Notes: a model not told the origin generated them from the sequence alone. Shown: positions 43,122 to 53,626, counted from the stretch's first letter. The stretch: DNA of 64,000 nucleotides from Orientallactaga sibirica (GCA_036365145.1 JAEOAD010000005.1:4811501-4875500); one strand, 5' to 3'. Made by a program: numbers and translations.

Positions 43122-43270
43122 GTGCCCGGTGTGGTGGCACACGCCTTTAATCCCAGCCACTCAGGAGGCAGAGGTAGGAGGATCACCGTGAGTTCGAGGC
43201 CAACCTGAGAATACAGAGTGAATTCCAGGTCAGTCTGGGCTAGAATGAGATCCTACCTCAAAAATCCAAA
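43122..43270 (+). mobile_element. B1 SINE
   Basis: GTGCCCGGTGTGGTGGCACA head, ATCCTACCTCAAAAATCC end. Confidence 0.93.
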
Positions 43271-43442
43271 AAAAGAAGAAAGAAAGAAGAAAGAAAGAAA
43301 GAAGGAAAGAAAGGAAGGAAGGAAGGAAGGAAGGAAGGAAGGAAGGAAGAAAGAAAGAAAGAAAGAAAGAAAATGATAGGAAGGAAGGAAGGAAGGAAGG
43401 AAGGAAGGAAGGAAGGAAGGAAGGAAGGAAGGAAGGATGGAT
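43271..43442. repeat. (GAAA)n/(GGAA)n microsatellite
   Basis: About 170 bp of almost pure purine: GAAA units, about nine GGAA units, AAAG units, one ATGATAGG break, then about fourteen GGAA units. Confidence 0.97.
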
Positions 43443-43680
43443 GAAAGATATCTTAGATCGGAATGTATGAGAGGAACATGTATAAATGCCTGACTTAAGT
43501 AGCTAGTTATGTAAATGAGTGTTGAATAATAAAATCACATGTCCAAAGCAAATTATTTCCCCTGTCACTAACCCACAGCAAAGCTCCCATTCTCTTTAAG
43601 TTGTTCAAATCTGTTTGTGTTTTTTCAACTCTCATTTTTTATAAATGTGTTCGCGGTATATTATTTTTATTTTTTTATTT
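43443..43680. other. Unique AT-rich stretch
   Basis: No repeat recognised. Confidence 0.4.
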
Positions 43681-43681
43681 T

Positions 43682-43752
43682 TTTTTTGGTTTTGCAAGGT
43701 AGGGTCTCACTCTGGTCCAGGCTGACCTGGAATTAACTATGTAGTCTCAGGC
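43682..43752 (-). mobile_element. B1 3' half, antisense
   Basis: GCAAGGTAGGGTCTCACTCT to CTATGTAGTCTCAGG only. GTATATTATTTTT lies before (43656) and after (43757). Confidence 0.88.
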
Positions 43753-43764
43753 GAGGTATATTAT

Positions 43765-43904
43765 TTTTTTTGTTGTTTTTCAGTCTAGCCCAGGCTGACC
43801 TGGAATTCACTATGTAGTCTCAGGGTGGCCTTGAAATCACAGCCATCCTCCTACCACTGCCTCCCTAGTGCTGGGATTAAAGGCGGGAGCCACCACAACC
43901 GGTT
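43765..43904 (-). mobile_element. B1 SINE
   Basis: Antisense: TCTAGCCCAGGCTGACCTGG to GGAGCCACCACAACCGG. Lies immediately after the half B1. Confidence 0.92.
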
Positions 43905-44028
43905 TGCAGGGAAGAAGCCACTGTTACAAACACCTCTTCTATGCATTAGAGAAACAGTTGAACTATTCTTTCCCTCTAAACAAACACAAAACAAGTAACG
44001 TCGACTAATAAAAGTGCAGTCACTTACT

Positions 44029-44157
44029 TTTTTTTTTTTTTTTTTTTTTTGAGACAGGATCTAAGCTTGCAGCCCAAACTGGCTGGAACTTATGGTGATT
44101 CTTCTGCCTCAGCGTCTCATGGGCTAGGATTAAAATCATGCACCACTATGCCAGGCT
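44029..44157 (-). mobile_element. Old B1-like SINE with long poly-T
   Basis: About 22 T, then GAGACAGGATCTAAGCTTGC to GCACCACTATGCCAGGC. Confidence 0.85.
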
Positions 44158-44226
44158 AAGGCATTTAATTTTAATCTTGAAGAACCACACTACTCCATTT
44201 GCATCCTCATAAAAAAAAAAAAAAAA

Positions 44227-44385
44227 AGCCAGACGTGGTGGCACAAGGCTTTAATCCCAGCATTTGGGAGGCTGAGATAGGAGATGGCTATGAGTTCGAG
44301 GCCACCCTGAGACTAGAGGCTACAGAGTGAATTCCAGATCAGCCTGGGCTCAAGAGAGACCATACCTTGAAAAACCATAATAAAT
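44227..44385 (+). mobile_element. B1 SINE
   Basis: AGCCAGACGTGGTGGCACAA head. Contains a small internal repeat GACTAGAGGCTACAG. Confidence 0.92.
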
Positions 44386-44456
44386 AAATGAATAAATAAC
44401 TTGTGAAGGGGATAAGAAAGGAAGTAGTTTTCTTCCACAGTAAGAATGCCATGAGT

Positions 44457-44614
44457 AGTCGGGCGTGGTGGCGCACGCCTTTAATCCCAGCACTCGGGAG
44501 GCAGGGGTAGGAGGATCGCCAAGAGTTCGAGGCCACCCTGAGACTAAATAGTTAATTCCAGGTCAGCCTGGACCAGGGTGAGACCCTACCTCGAAAAACA
44601 AAGAAAAAAAAAAA
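44457..44614 (+). mobile_element. B1 SINE, near consensus
   Basis: GTCGGGCGTGGTGGCGCACG head. A 13-bp target-site duplication AAGAATGCCATGA is at 44441-44453 and 44615-44627. Confidence 0.96.
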
Positions 44615-44697
44615 AAGAATGCCATGAATCATCGCACCTCCTCTCAGTCCATCTTTGGTCCGTAATGTTTATTGAGGGTGGGGAAACAGTCAGACTG

Positions 44698-44860
44698 TTT
44701 TATTATATTATATTTATTATATATTATATTATATCATATTATGTTTATTATATTATATATGCATATATTATATATGTTTGATTTTATTATATTTATAATT
44801 TATAATTATGTAATATTATATATTTATTATATATAATAATATGTTATTATATTAGGAATT
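44698..44860. repeat. AT-rich (TATTATA)-type tract
   Basis: Almost only A and T with frequent TATTATAT and ATATAATA palindromic words. Confidence 0.9.
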
Positions 44861-44948
44861 GTGCATCCCTTGAATGCCAAACGTTCTCATTGTGTCAGAT
44901 GTAATATGGAAATGTCAAAAGGTATATTAAAATACTGTTACACCAGGA

Positions 44949-45060
44949 GTCAGGTGTGGTGGTACCTAAAATTCAACTCCTCAGGAAGCTGAGATGAAAA
45001 GATCACGAGTTCAAGGCCCCCTTGGGCTACATAGTGAAACCCTATCTTCAAAACAAACAA
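44949..45060 (+). mobile_element. Old B1-like SINE
   Basis: AGTCAGGTGTGGTGGTACCT head and CTACATAGTGAAACCCTATC end, shortened. Confidence 0.8.
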
Positions 45061-45062
45061 GA

Positions 45063-45217
45063 AGCCAGGAGTGGTGGTGCACACTCTTTTAATCCCAGCA
45101 CTTGGGAGGTAGAAGTAGGGGGATCACCATGAGTTCAAGGCCACACTGAGACTACAGAATGAATTCCAAATTATCCTGGACTAGAGTGAGACCCTACCTC
45201 AAAAAAAAAAAAAAAAC
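45063..45217 (+). mobile_element. B1 SINE
   Basis: AGCCAGGAGTGGTGGTGCAC head, directly after the old B1. Confidence 0.92.
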
Positions 45218-45253
45218 CCACAAAAAACAAACAAAAACCCACAAGAAATGACT

Positions 45254-45336
45254 CTGGAAGGGTTGAAAGTGTAGCTCAGTGGTCAAGCACTTGCTGCATG
45301 TGTGCAACTCTGGGCTCTGCCCTCAGCACCTCCACA
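45254..45336 (+). mobile_element. ID-like SINE
   Basis: GGGTTGAAAGTGTAGCTCAG, TGGTCAAGCACTTGCTGC and CTCTGCCCTCAGCACC match the ID element layout (A box GTAGCTCAGTGG). Confidence 0.75.
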
Positions 45337-45351
45337 AAAGTTAATTAAATG

Positions 45352-45546
45352 GGGCTGGAGAAATGGCTTAGCCGTTAAGGTGCTTGCCTGTAAAGCCAAA
45401 GGACCCTGGTTCTATTCTCCAGGACCCACGTAAACCAGATGTACAAGGGGCACATGTGTCTGGAGTTCGTTTGCAGTGGCTAGATGCCCTGGCATGCCTA
45501 TTCTCTCTCTCTCTCAGATAAATAAAATATATTTTAAAAAAATTTT
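45352..45546 (+). mobile_element. DIP-type SINE
   Basis: GGGCTGGAGAAATGGCTTAG head. A 15-bp target-site duplication AAAGTTAATTAAATG is at 45337-45351 and 45547-45561. Confidence 0.96.
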
Positions 45547-45661
45547 AAAGTTAATTAAATGACAATGCATAGTCAAAATGACACACAAAGCTCACCATGG
45601 TATCACTATGCAAGAGTATTATGATTTCTTTTTTTTATGTCAGGGAAAAGAGAGAGAAAAC

Positions 45662-45790
45662 AGGTTTGTGGCTCATCCCTATAATCCGAGCACTCTGAAG
45701 ACTGAAGTAGGAGGATCTCGGAGAGTCTGAGGCCAGCCAGAGCTACAGAGTGCATTCATGTTCAGCTTGGCCCAAAAGAGAAACAGAAAG
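45662..45790 (+). mobile_element. Old B1-like SINE
   Basis: GGTTTGTGGCTCATCCCTAT head and CAGCTTGGCCCAAAAGAG end, well diverged. Confidence 0.75.
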
Positions 45791-45879
45791 AGGAGGAGGG
45801 GAGGAAGAGGAAAGAAAAGAGGAAATTGCCTTCTCAAATCTATCCAGCAAGTTAAGTTTTAGGTTTGTTTGTTTGTTTC

Positions 45880-46022
45880 TTGGGTTGTTTTTCAAGGCAG
45901 GGTCTCACTGTAGCCCAGGCTGCACCTGGAACTCTAGCCCTAGGCTGGCCTCAAATGTGTGGCAATCATCCTACCTCAGCCTCCTGAGCGCTGGAAATAA
46001 CAGCTTGTGCCAACACGCCCAG
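45880..46022 (-). mobile_element. B1 SINE, diverged
   Basis: Antisense: TTTTTCAAGGCAGGGTCTCA to TGCCAACACGCCCAG. Confidence 0.88.
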
Positions 46023-46114
46023 AAAGTTTAGTTGTTGTTTCCAAAGTTTAGTTTTTATCCCTAACTGAACCTTTTTTAATTTTTTAATTTTCTAATTAAA
46101 AAAATTTTTTTTCA

Positions 46115-47105
46115 GTGAGTTGTTGGCCAGGGAGGTCCCTGTTGCCTCCAAAACATTAAAGGCTATTGTCAAGGCCCTTGGTTTCCCTCGAGAAACAGAT
46201 GGTAAGACCCTATTACTGAAGACCTCACTTGCCTGAGCAGCAAGGTCACTGAGAAATCAAGCTGGTGCTGAGCAGAAAACCTTCTCCCTATAGACCAACC
46301 AACTGAAAGCTGGAAAAAGCTGCACTGCATGCAGCCATATGGGAGACAGAAGTCATCAGCAGTGAAAACAATGGACACTGAAAACCTTAAGTTTGGCCAG
46401 ACAGGTCAAATGATGGAACGGGTGCAATAGTGGCATGTCTGTTCTTGGAGAAACCAACTGCTCCCTAATTGGACTGAAGGCCCTCTCTATGGAAGGAATA
46501 CATGCCTGGTACTGAAAAAAATAATCAAAAGTCTATGGCAGGTGAGGTCATGAGCCTTAGGGGTATAAAGCCTGCCCTTATCTGGCTAAATGTATATATT
46601 ATTCCCACCAAACTGCCCTGAAAGCACTACACTTAATGTTCATATTCACATATTAATGCTACTCTCACTTCTGGTTAGAGAAGCTTCTCTTTTCAGATAG
46701 CAATGACCACTGGGATGACCCAATAGGCAACATAGTGCTGAGAAGAAGGGACGGAGGAGTGTCCAGCACTGAAACATCTCTATCACACCCTCCAAGGCTC
46801 AGGGTCCATTGTGGAAGAGGGCGGATAGAATGGAAGAGCCAAAGGAAGGGTATGACTTCTTACAATGCAACTGTCCAAACAAAATTGGCCTCAATATCCA
46901 TGACCTCGCAGTGCCTAGCAATACCTTCACAAGACCCTCATAATAGGAGAAAAAGATGATGACATCAAATTATAAGAGAGACTGATGGAGAGAGGGAGGG
47001 GATATGATGGAGAGTGGAGTTCTGAAGGGGCTGGGAGGAGGGGAGGGAAATATCATGGTTTATTGTCTGTAAATATAAAAGTTGTCAATAAAAAATTGAT
47101 TTACA
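46115..47105 (+). mobile_element. L1 3' region (3' UTR)
   Basis: Non-coding text ending AAAGTTGTCAATAAAAAATTG. The last 190 bp match the truncated insertion at 24060-24274. Features include GTTGGCCAGGGAGGTCCCTG, TCACTTCTGGTTAGAGAAGC, CTCCAAGGCTCAGGGTCCAT and GATGATGACATCAAATTATA. The class follows from the shared 3' end with the target-site-duplicated copy. The left limit is approximate. Confidence 0.7.
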
Positions 47106-47111
47106 AAAATT

Positions 47112-47148
<37 letters not shown>

Positions 47149-47327
47149 GACAGAGAGAGAGAGAAAAAGAGAGAGAATGGGCACACCAGGGCCTCTAGCC
47201 ACTGCAAACGAACTCCAGACGCAAGTGCCACCATGTGCATCTGGCTTATGTGGGACCTGGAGAATCAAACCGGGTCCTTAGGCTTCTCAGGCATGTGCTT
47301 TAACTGCTAAGCTATCTCTCCAGACCC
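47112..47327 (-). mobile_element. DIP-type SINE
   Basis: Antisense. The tail is (ATTT)n at 47112-47145, with a short GA tract, ending GCTATCTCTCCAGACCC. Confidence 0.94.
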
Positions 47328-48204
47328 CCTTTTCTTTTTTAATTGCATTACTTTTGTAAATTAGCTTCAAAATTCCTCTTGGGATTATGTATATACAAAT
47401 TCTAATTAGATAATAAATAAATAAGTGATTGAGTCAGGCTCAGATTTCATAAATCCTAATCTAGGAAGACAACCTTTCTGGCTTCCCAACTTCAAGTTCA
47501 CACAAGCTCTCGGGAAGCCTCGTCTGAAATCCCAGGGGTTGCGTGTGTGAAAGAAGACAGCCGCCAAGCACAGAGCAGAGCCCAGCACTTCCTTGGCCTG
47601 AACTCCCTACCGCTATTAAAAATTAACCCGATTTGAGGCTTGGAACGAGGGAGGAGGATGGGTGGGAGGAATCCAAAGTCAAGGAGCAGCAGACAAAGGA
47701 TGTTTAAATATTGATGATTTTTCACTTGAAACCAGGAAAAAAAAATAAAGATTCAACACTTGAAGTGTCATGATAATTAATACGTCAGTTATTTTCTATT
47801 CTATCTGATGGGTTTTGACATCAAAGGAACATACAGGGCAGAGCAGCAGCCAACATAGAGCTTCACACAGCCCCTGAAACCTATAGCATCATGAAAAAGC
47901 ATTGAGCACAAGCCCTCCCCAGGGGCCTCCCTGCCAGAGGAGCTCAGCAAGTTCTCAACTCCGAAGTGGAACAATGAGGTGTAAGCGAACTTGGATAGGC
48001 CCCTGAAAGGCTGCCAAAGGGGGATGGCGCCTCTGCAAAGGGAGCTCTCCTGCTGTTGTTCCACTCATGTCTCCTTCCTCCTGCCTGGAATGTGGACATT
48101 ATGGGTACGGCTTCCACTGCCATTCTGTATCGCCAAGTGGACCAGGAGAAAGGAAGCCATACCCACCTTGAGACTGTTAAAGATTAAAAAAAAAAAAAAA
48201 AAGT
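47328..48204. other. Unique sequence, no gene seen
   Basis: Frames of up to 87 codons. No domain, splice context or repeat recognised. Confidence 0.45.
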
Positions 48205-48420
48205 GGGCTAGAGAGATGGTTTAGCGGTTAACATGCTTGCCTTCGAATCCTAAGGACCCAGGTTCAATTCTCCAGGTTCTATGTAAGCCAGATACACATA
48301 GTGGCACATGTGTCTGGAGTTTGTTTGCAGTGGCTAGAGGCCCTGAAGCTCCCATTCTCACTCTCTTTCTCTCCCTCTCCCTGTCTCAAATAAATAAATA
48401 TACATAAATAAAAACTTTTA
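48205..48420 (+). mobile_element. DIP-type SINE
   Basis: GGGCTAGAGAGATGGTTTAG head, B box GGTTCAATTCTCC. Confidence 0.94.
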
Positions 48421-48433
48421 AAAAGATAAAAAG

Positions 48434-48596
48434 GGCCGGGCATGGTGGCGCACACCTTTAATCCCAGCATTCGGGAGGCAGAGATAAGAGAATTGTTGTG
48501 AGTTTGAGGCCACCCTGAGACTACAGAGTGAATTCTAGCTCAGCCTGGACTAAAGTGATACCCTACCTTGAAAAACAAAACAAAACAAAACAAAAC
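48434..48596 (+). mobile_element. B1 SINE
   Basis: GGCCGGGCATGGTGGCGCAC head and an (AAAAC)n tail. AAAGATAAAAAG flanks at 48422-48433 and about 48597. Confidence 0.95.
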
Positions 48597-48694
48597 AAAG
48601 ATAAAAAGGTACCTGCATGCTTAATAAATGTTGTCATGCCCATTCTGAACTGCCTTACTTTGGATTTCTTTTACATGATAGAAAGCATTTTATT

Positions 48695-48850
48695 TGCTGG
48701 GCATAGTGGCATACACCTTTAATCCCAGCACTCAGGAGGCAAAGGAAGGAGGACTGATGTGAGTTTGAGGCCGGCCTGAGATTACATAGTGAGACCCTAC
48801 CTCCAAAAACCAAAAATAAATAAATAAATAATAAATAAATAAATTTTAAA
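48695..48850 (+). mobile_element. B1 SINE with internal deletion
   Basis: TGCTGGGCATAGTGGCATAC head. GATTACATAGTGAGACCCTA shows loss of the CCAGGTCAGCCTGGGCTAGA block. Confidence 0.92.
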
Positions 48851-48853
48851 AAT

Positions 48854-48940
48854 AAACATTGAATGGAGTGGAGAGCACGCTTCCAATCAGAAAACAGGAA
48901 GGGATCCAGGAAAATTAGTTACTATCAGAAACAAACTTCA
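48854..48940 (+). repeat. 87-bp duplicated segment, copy 1
   Basis: AAACATTGAATGGAGTGGAG to CAGAAACAAACTTCA. Three substitutions relative to copy 2 at 49326-49412. Confidence 0.95.
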
Positions 48941-49062
48941 CTGGGGAGGCAGAGGTAGGAGGATCGCTGTGAGTTCGAGGCCACCGTGAGACTTCATAGT
49001 GAATTCCAGGTCAGCCTGGGCTAGAGTGAGACCCTACCTCCAAAAACCAAAAATAAATAAAT
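48941..49062 (+). mobile_element. B1 SINE, 5'-truncated
   Basis: Starts at CTGGGGAGGCAGAGG, so the promoter half is missing. AATAAATAAATA tail. Confidence 0.92.
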
Positions 49063-49322
49063 AGGGGCCGAGGAGATGGCTGAGCAGTTAAGGCACTTGC
49101 CTGCAAAGCCTAAGGACCCAGGTTCAATTCCCCAGGACCCACGTAAGCCAGATGCACAAGCGGCACATGCATCTGGAGTTCATTTGCAGTGGCTGGAGGC
49201 CCTGGTGTGCCCATTCTCTCTGTCTCTCTATCTATCTGCCTCTCTCTCTCTCTCTCTACCTCTTCCTCTCTCTCAAATAAATAAATAACAAAAATAAATA
49301 AATAAATAAATAAATAAAATTT
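49063..49322 (+). mobile_element. DIP-type SINE
   Basis: GGGGCCGAGGAGATGGCTGA head, CT tract with CTATCTATCTG, long (AAAT)n tail. Confidence 0.94.
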
Positions 49323-49325
49323 AAA

Positions 49326-49412
49326 AAACATTGAATGGAGTGGAGAGCACGCTTCCAATCAGAAAACAGGAAGAGATCTAGGAAAATTAGTTACTGTCAG
49401 AAACAAACTTCA
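49326..49412 (+). repeat. 87-bp duplicated segment, copy 2
   Basis: Same as 48854-48940 with GGGATCC to GAGATCT changes and one A to G in CTATCAG. Confidence 0.95.
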
Positions 49413-49451
49413 TAATGGTAAAAATAATAAATAAAGTGGGCATTGCAGTTG

Positions 49452-49796
49452 TGGTAGTTTGAATGGATGTCCCCCAATAGATTCAGGAGTTTTATTCAAG
49501 CTGTAACAGGGATGTCCGGCTGCCTGGCTGGAGGAGGCGTCACTGGGGAATAATTCCAGTCTAAAGGTGTGCATGCAGGGTGCTTGGTTTCTGCCTGGGT
49601 TCCTGGAATATGCTTGCTTGTGCTGGTGGTGGTTGCTTTTCTCTCTGTGTGTGGATCTGGTAAAGGGAGCCAGTGTCTTTCGTCTTGATGGAACGTTCCC
49701 TGCATCTGTAATCTTCCAGAAATCCCTTCTTCCTCTCATAAACTGTGTGTGGTCTGGAGGTTCATCTTTGCAACATGAAGCTGACTGCGACAGCCA
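49452..49796 (+). mobile_element. MaLR-like LTR
   Basis: TGTGGTAGTTTGAATGGATG start, TCCCCCAATAGATTCAGGAG, and a 3' part with CTCATAAACTGTGTGTGG and TGAAGCTGACTGCGACAGCC. Both the 215-codon minus frame and the 114-codon plus frame read through it. Confidence 0.6.
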
Positions 49797-50015
49797 TGTA
49801 CATCTATCACGCCAGTCCGGTGGGAGCAGAGACCAAAGACCTGCCAGAGCTGGTGAAAACCGCTGTTCTACATTCAGCAAGAGACTCTGTCTCAAAGAAA
49901 TTTCCCCATGAGTCACAGAGGCAAGACATCTGACATTCGCCTCTGGCCATGGACAATACATGCACCTGAACATACATGCACATACACACCACATACTACA
50001 CATGCACAAAAAAAT
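49797..50015 (+). mobile_element. Old composite SINE 3' part
   Basis: AGAGACTCTGTCTCAAAG, TTCGCCTCTGGCCATGGAC and CATGCACATACACACCACA. The head is lost. Confidence 0.5.
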
Positions 50016-50069
50016 AATATTTATTATAAATTTACTGTGACATGGCTTACTCCGCAAGTCATTTGTTCC

Positions 50070-50260
50070 AAGCTTTTCACGTTGATTAACTCACTTGAAT
50101 CTCATCACAAGTTTCTGAAGTAAATATTATTTTTATTATGCGGATGAAGAAACTAAGGTATAAGGAGCTCAAGCGACTTTGTCTAGTATCTCACAGTTGG
50201 TCAGAAAAGGTCTGAAACCAAGTCTGTCTTAACTCCCAGTCTGGCCCCAAGCATACCCAG
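50070..50260 (+). mobile_element. MIR SINE
   Basis: TTAACTCACTTGAATCTCAT, GCGGATGAAGAAACTAAGGT, TATCTCACAGTTGGTCAG and TGAAACCAAGTCTGTCTTAA follow the MIR consensus in order. Confidence 0.85.
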
Positions 50261-50319
50261 TTACCTGTCCATCCCACTGACCCCAGCCACGTAGAACAGT
50301 CAATAGCCTACGTCAGACA

Positions 50320-50450
50320 CTAAGATGAGGTTGAGGGCACACTTCACCATTGCAGGATATTTGTGTGTGTTCACTGTTCTGTGCTCAGGGCCTGGGGCAC
50401 TATTTGACATGTAACTGGCATGAAGTAACTGTTGAACGAGTGTGGGAATG
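50320..50450 (+). mobile_element. L2 3'-end fragment
   Basis: GTTCTGTGCTCAGGGCCTGG and GTAACTGGCATGAAGTAACT with GTTGAACGAGTG resemble the L2 terminus. Confidence 0.6.
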
Positions 50451-50644
50451 GGTGAGTGTAGACCGCAGCTCAGTGTGCACAGGTGGGAGAGCTCATGGTG
50501 AGGTTTAATGACCTGTGAGGCTGCCATGAGCAAAGCCATCCAGGGAGATTCACGAGGCATCTGTGGAGAACGTTGGTTTCATTTGCCAGCAAACCGCTGA
50601 CGTCCAGTCATCCCTGGGATTCATGATGATCGCATCCTGGGTAA

Positions 50645-51005
50645 AGTGCTCTCTTTGCATCATCTCTTGTATTCCTCATAATCACCCACAAAGATTGATT
50701 CTCTGGCTGGAGAGATGGCTTAGTGGTTAAGGCGCTTGCCTGCAAAGCCAAAGGACCCAGGTTCGATTCCCTAGGACCCACATAAGCCATATGCACAAGA
50801 TGGCACATGCCTCTGGAGTTTATTTGCAGTGGCTGGAGGCCCTTGTGTGCCCATTCTCTCCCTCTCTCCTTGCCTATCTCTCTCTCAAATAAATAAAGAA
50901 AAATAAATTTAAAAAAAAGATTTATTCTCACTTCATGAGTGAGAAAACTGAGGCTCTCGCGACAGTCACAACCAGACTTAGACTCGTACCTGCCCCGTAC
51001 CATAG
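50645..51005 (+). mobile_element. MIR SINE split by a DIP
   Basis: Left part GCATCATCTCTTGTATTCCT CATAATCACC. Right part GTGAGAAAACTGAGGCTCTC and CAACCAGACTTAGACTCG. The DIP lies at 50707-50918. Confidence 0.65.
50707..50918 (+). mobile_element. DIP-type SINE nested in MIR, near consensus
   Basis: GGCTGGAGAGATGGCTTAGT head, B box GGTTCGATTCCC. AAAGATTGATTCT before and AAAGATTTATTCTC after. Confidence 0.95.
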
Positions 51006-51170
51006 ACATTCGTCCTGGAGCATCATCTTGCCAATCCTGACATCGGAGCCACTTCCTCTCTTTGCCACCTCCTAGCTGCAGCCATTGCTCTCTTGCCCAC
51101 ACTCTAACCTCTGGTCTCAGCATTACTCATGGCCACTGTGAATGGGGCAAACCGCCAAAAACACTGAGCA

Positions 51171-51356
51171 GGGAGCTGGAGAGATGGCTTCACAGTGAAG
51201 GAACCTTCCTGCAAAGCTTAAGGACCCAGGTTCGATTACCCAGTACTCACGTAAGCCAAATGCACAAGGTGGCACATCCATCTGGAGTTCGTTTGCAGTG
51301 GCTAGAGGCCCTGACACACCTATTCTCAATCTCTCTCTGCCCCTTTCTTTCTGTTT

Positions 51357-51412
<56 letters not shown>

Positions 51413-51489
51413 TCCCTCTCTCTCTCATATAAATAAATGAATGAATGAATGAATGAATGAATGAATAAATAAATAAATACATAAAATTT
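51171..51489 (+). mobile_element. DIP-type SINE with two microsatellites
   Basis: The body CT tract has expanded to (CTTT)n at 51355-51414 and the tail to (GAAT)n at 51438-51472. AAAACACTGAGCAG flanks at about 51158 and 51490. Confidence 0.95.
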
Positions 51490-51503
51490 AAAACACTGAG
51501 CAG

Positions 51504-52683
51504 TTTGCACAGCTATTGCTACCTTCCCCTTCTGCAGTAAGGCTGGGCTCAGCACAGTGGTTCCTACTCAGCCCATCTTGTCATCAACCTGGGAACATGT
51601 CAGCAGGGTCTATGGTCACCCAGAAGACATCTTGTTGAGGACAACCAGTCAGCTGGACTGGTGACCTGGGCCTGGACTTCTCTTGCCTGGTGTCTGGATG
51701 TCCAGAGGCCCATCTCAGCACTTTCCCAATGTTGTTTTCATTGTATCCCACTGATCAAAGCCACCAGGGTGCGCCCAGATCACGGGCTTTTAGGTAAGAA
51801 AGCCCCCTGTCCTGATAGGGACAGTGGGAAGGTCACATTGCCACACAGCATGAGAGATGGGCGACATTGTTCAAGCCATCTTTGAAAACATGACCCATCA
51901 CATCAGCTTCCTCAGTAACCTACAGCTGCCAATCAATTTCCATGTTGCATTGTTATGAGCTTAACTGGGCATACAGCGATGCTCAATTTGTTAACTGTTG
52001 CCAGGGTTACACTGAGAGTTTTAATTGTTATTAGCTCATAGCCTCTCATACTTTTCCAAAGCTATCTCATTCAAACAGGTATTTTAGCCCAATGATAAGA
52101 GAACTCAATGGGGTCCAGGGCCCACCACCATCTGGTTATATTCATGATAATCATATTTATTCATGGCAGGATCCCAGCTTCTCCAAAAAGGCCAAGCGAG
52201 AATATATAAACACATCAGTTCAAAGCCATCATAATAACAGAAAAAGAAACAAATGAAAGACCCCCTTTTCTACACTCACCTTCTGAGATTTGCCCCCAGC
52301 ACCCACGTTCCAATCAAACTAGGCTTGACGCCTTTGTCTCCCAGCCTTGTTAGTTCTTTCTCAGTGTCCACCCGCCACCCCAGTGCTCATTTCTCTCCCA
52401 CATGCCACGACTGAAACCTTGCTTCTTTCATGACAGAGTCAAGCGATCCCTTCTTTAAACTTCTAACAACCTCTGCCGCTTAGACTCGTACCTTGTTTCC
52501 TGGAGTCCCGTTCGTGCTCGGGCGTGTCCAACCCCCTCCCTGGGTCTCTGTTTCCGCTTTCTACACAACTGGGCAGAACGCCTCCCACACAACAGGTGTT
52601 CAGTGGATAGGTGTGGGGTGGCATAGAGCCTCCAGGATGCCATTGCCATGATGTCATCATTTTCCCTAACGATCTAGGTACCT
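51504..52683. other. Unique sequence, no gene seen
   Basis: 51900-52260 is AT-rich, complex and repeat-free. Elsewhere short frames only. Confidence 0.45.
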
Positions 52684-52698
52684 AAAAAAGTCCACTCT

Positions 52699-52850
52699 TG
52701 CCGGGCGTGGTGGCGCACACCTTTAACCCCAGCACTAGGGAGGCAGAGGTGGGAGGATCACAGTGAGTTCGAGGCCACCCTGAGACTACATAGTGAATTC
52801 CAGGTCAGCCTGGACCAGAGTGAGACCTTACCTCCAAAAACAAAAAAAAA
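52699..52850 (+). mobile_element. B1 SINE, near consensus
   Basis: GCCGGGCGTGGTGGCGCACA head. A 15-bp target-site duplication AAAAAAGTCCACTCT is at 52684-52698 and 52851-52865. Confidence 0.96.
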
Positions 52851-52865
52851 AAAAAAGTCCACTCT

Positions 52866-53290
52866 CCCTCAGGGACTTTTGTTCCTCATTTATCTACTCA
52901 CTAAATCAAGGAATATTGACTAGGTGTAGTTCATGTGTTAAGCCGCAAGAATCTTTCTACATACTTGGATATATGTTCGTTAGATCCTCCCACCTCTATG
53001 GGTACACCTATCTCACGTGCCCCACGTCTCTTGAAGAGCTAAAGAGACGGCCCTTGGGTCTGGACCAGAGCTGCCCACAAAGACTTGCATACAGATAGCT
53101 CCCTCGAGAAGATTCAGGTTCCTCCCCGTCCTTCCTTGTGCTGCGGATCAAACCCAGGCCCTCGTGTGTGAGCTTCATCTCTGGGCCCATCTTCTTTCTT
53201 CTTTTCTTGCCCCTGGCAGGCCAGGCTGTGAGCTGACCTCAAAGGTTGTTTGTTCAGATTGCCTCCACAGATAGGGGGCATCCCCAGTGA
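52866..53290. other. Unique sequence, no gene seen
   Basis: 53130-53200 (GGATCAAACCCAGGCCCTCG, TGAGCTTCATCTCTGGGCCC) may be an antisense tRNA-head SINE scrap. Confidence 0.4.
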
Positions 53291-53303
53291 CCCTGAGTTT
53301 TTG

Positions 53304-53463
53304 TTTTGTTTTGTTTTGTTTTTCGAGGTAGGGTTTCACTCTGGCTCAGGCTGACCTGGAATTCATTATGTCGTCTCATAGTGGCCTTGAACTCACAGCA
53401 GTCCTCCTACCTCTGCCTCCTGAGTGCTGGGGATTAAGGGTGTGCGCCACCACACCCGGCTAA
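53304..53463 (-). mobile_element. B1 SINE
   Basis: Antisense, (GTTTT)n tail. A 13-bp target-site duplication CCCTGAGTTTTTG is at 53291-53303 and 53464-53476. Confidence 0.96.
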
Positions 53464-53626
53464 CCCTGAGTTTTTGCTTTGTTCCATCCACATTGAGCTA
53501 GGGTTGACTCGTTTTTCACAGGCTGCTCCTCAGGCCGCCTCCCTGGGCTCATTTCTGCCATACTTTCTTGCAGAGCAAGCTTTTAGCCCAGGAGTAAGGA
53601 CAGCAGGAGTCCATGGCCTCTGTGGG

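Noticed and set aside
49410..50057. Longest open frame (215 codons, minus strand)
   Set aside because: It reads antisense through a MaLR-like LTR and the tail of a composite SINE. No domain is recognisable.
50608..51123. 171-codon minus frame
   Set aside because: Composed of a MIR and an antisense DIP; includes the standard SINE peptide.
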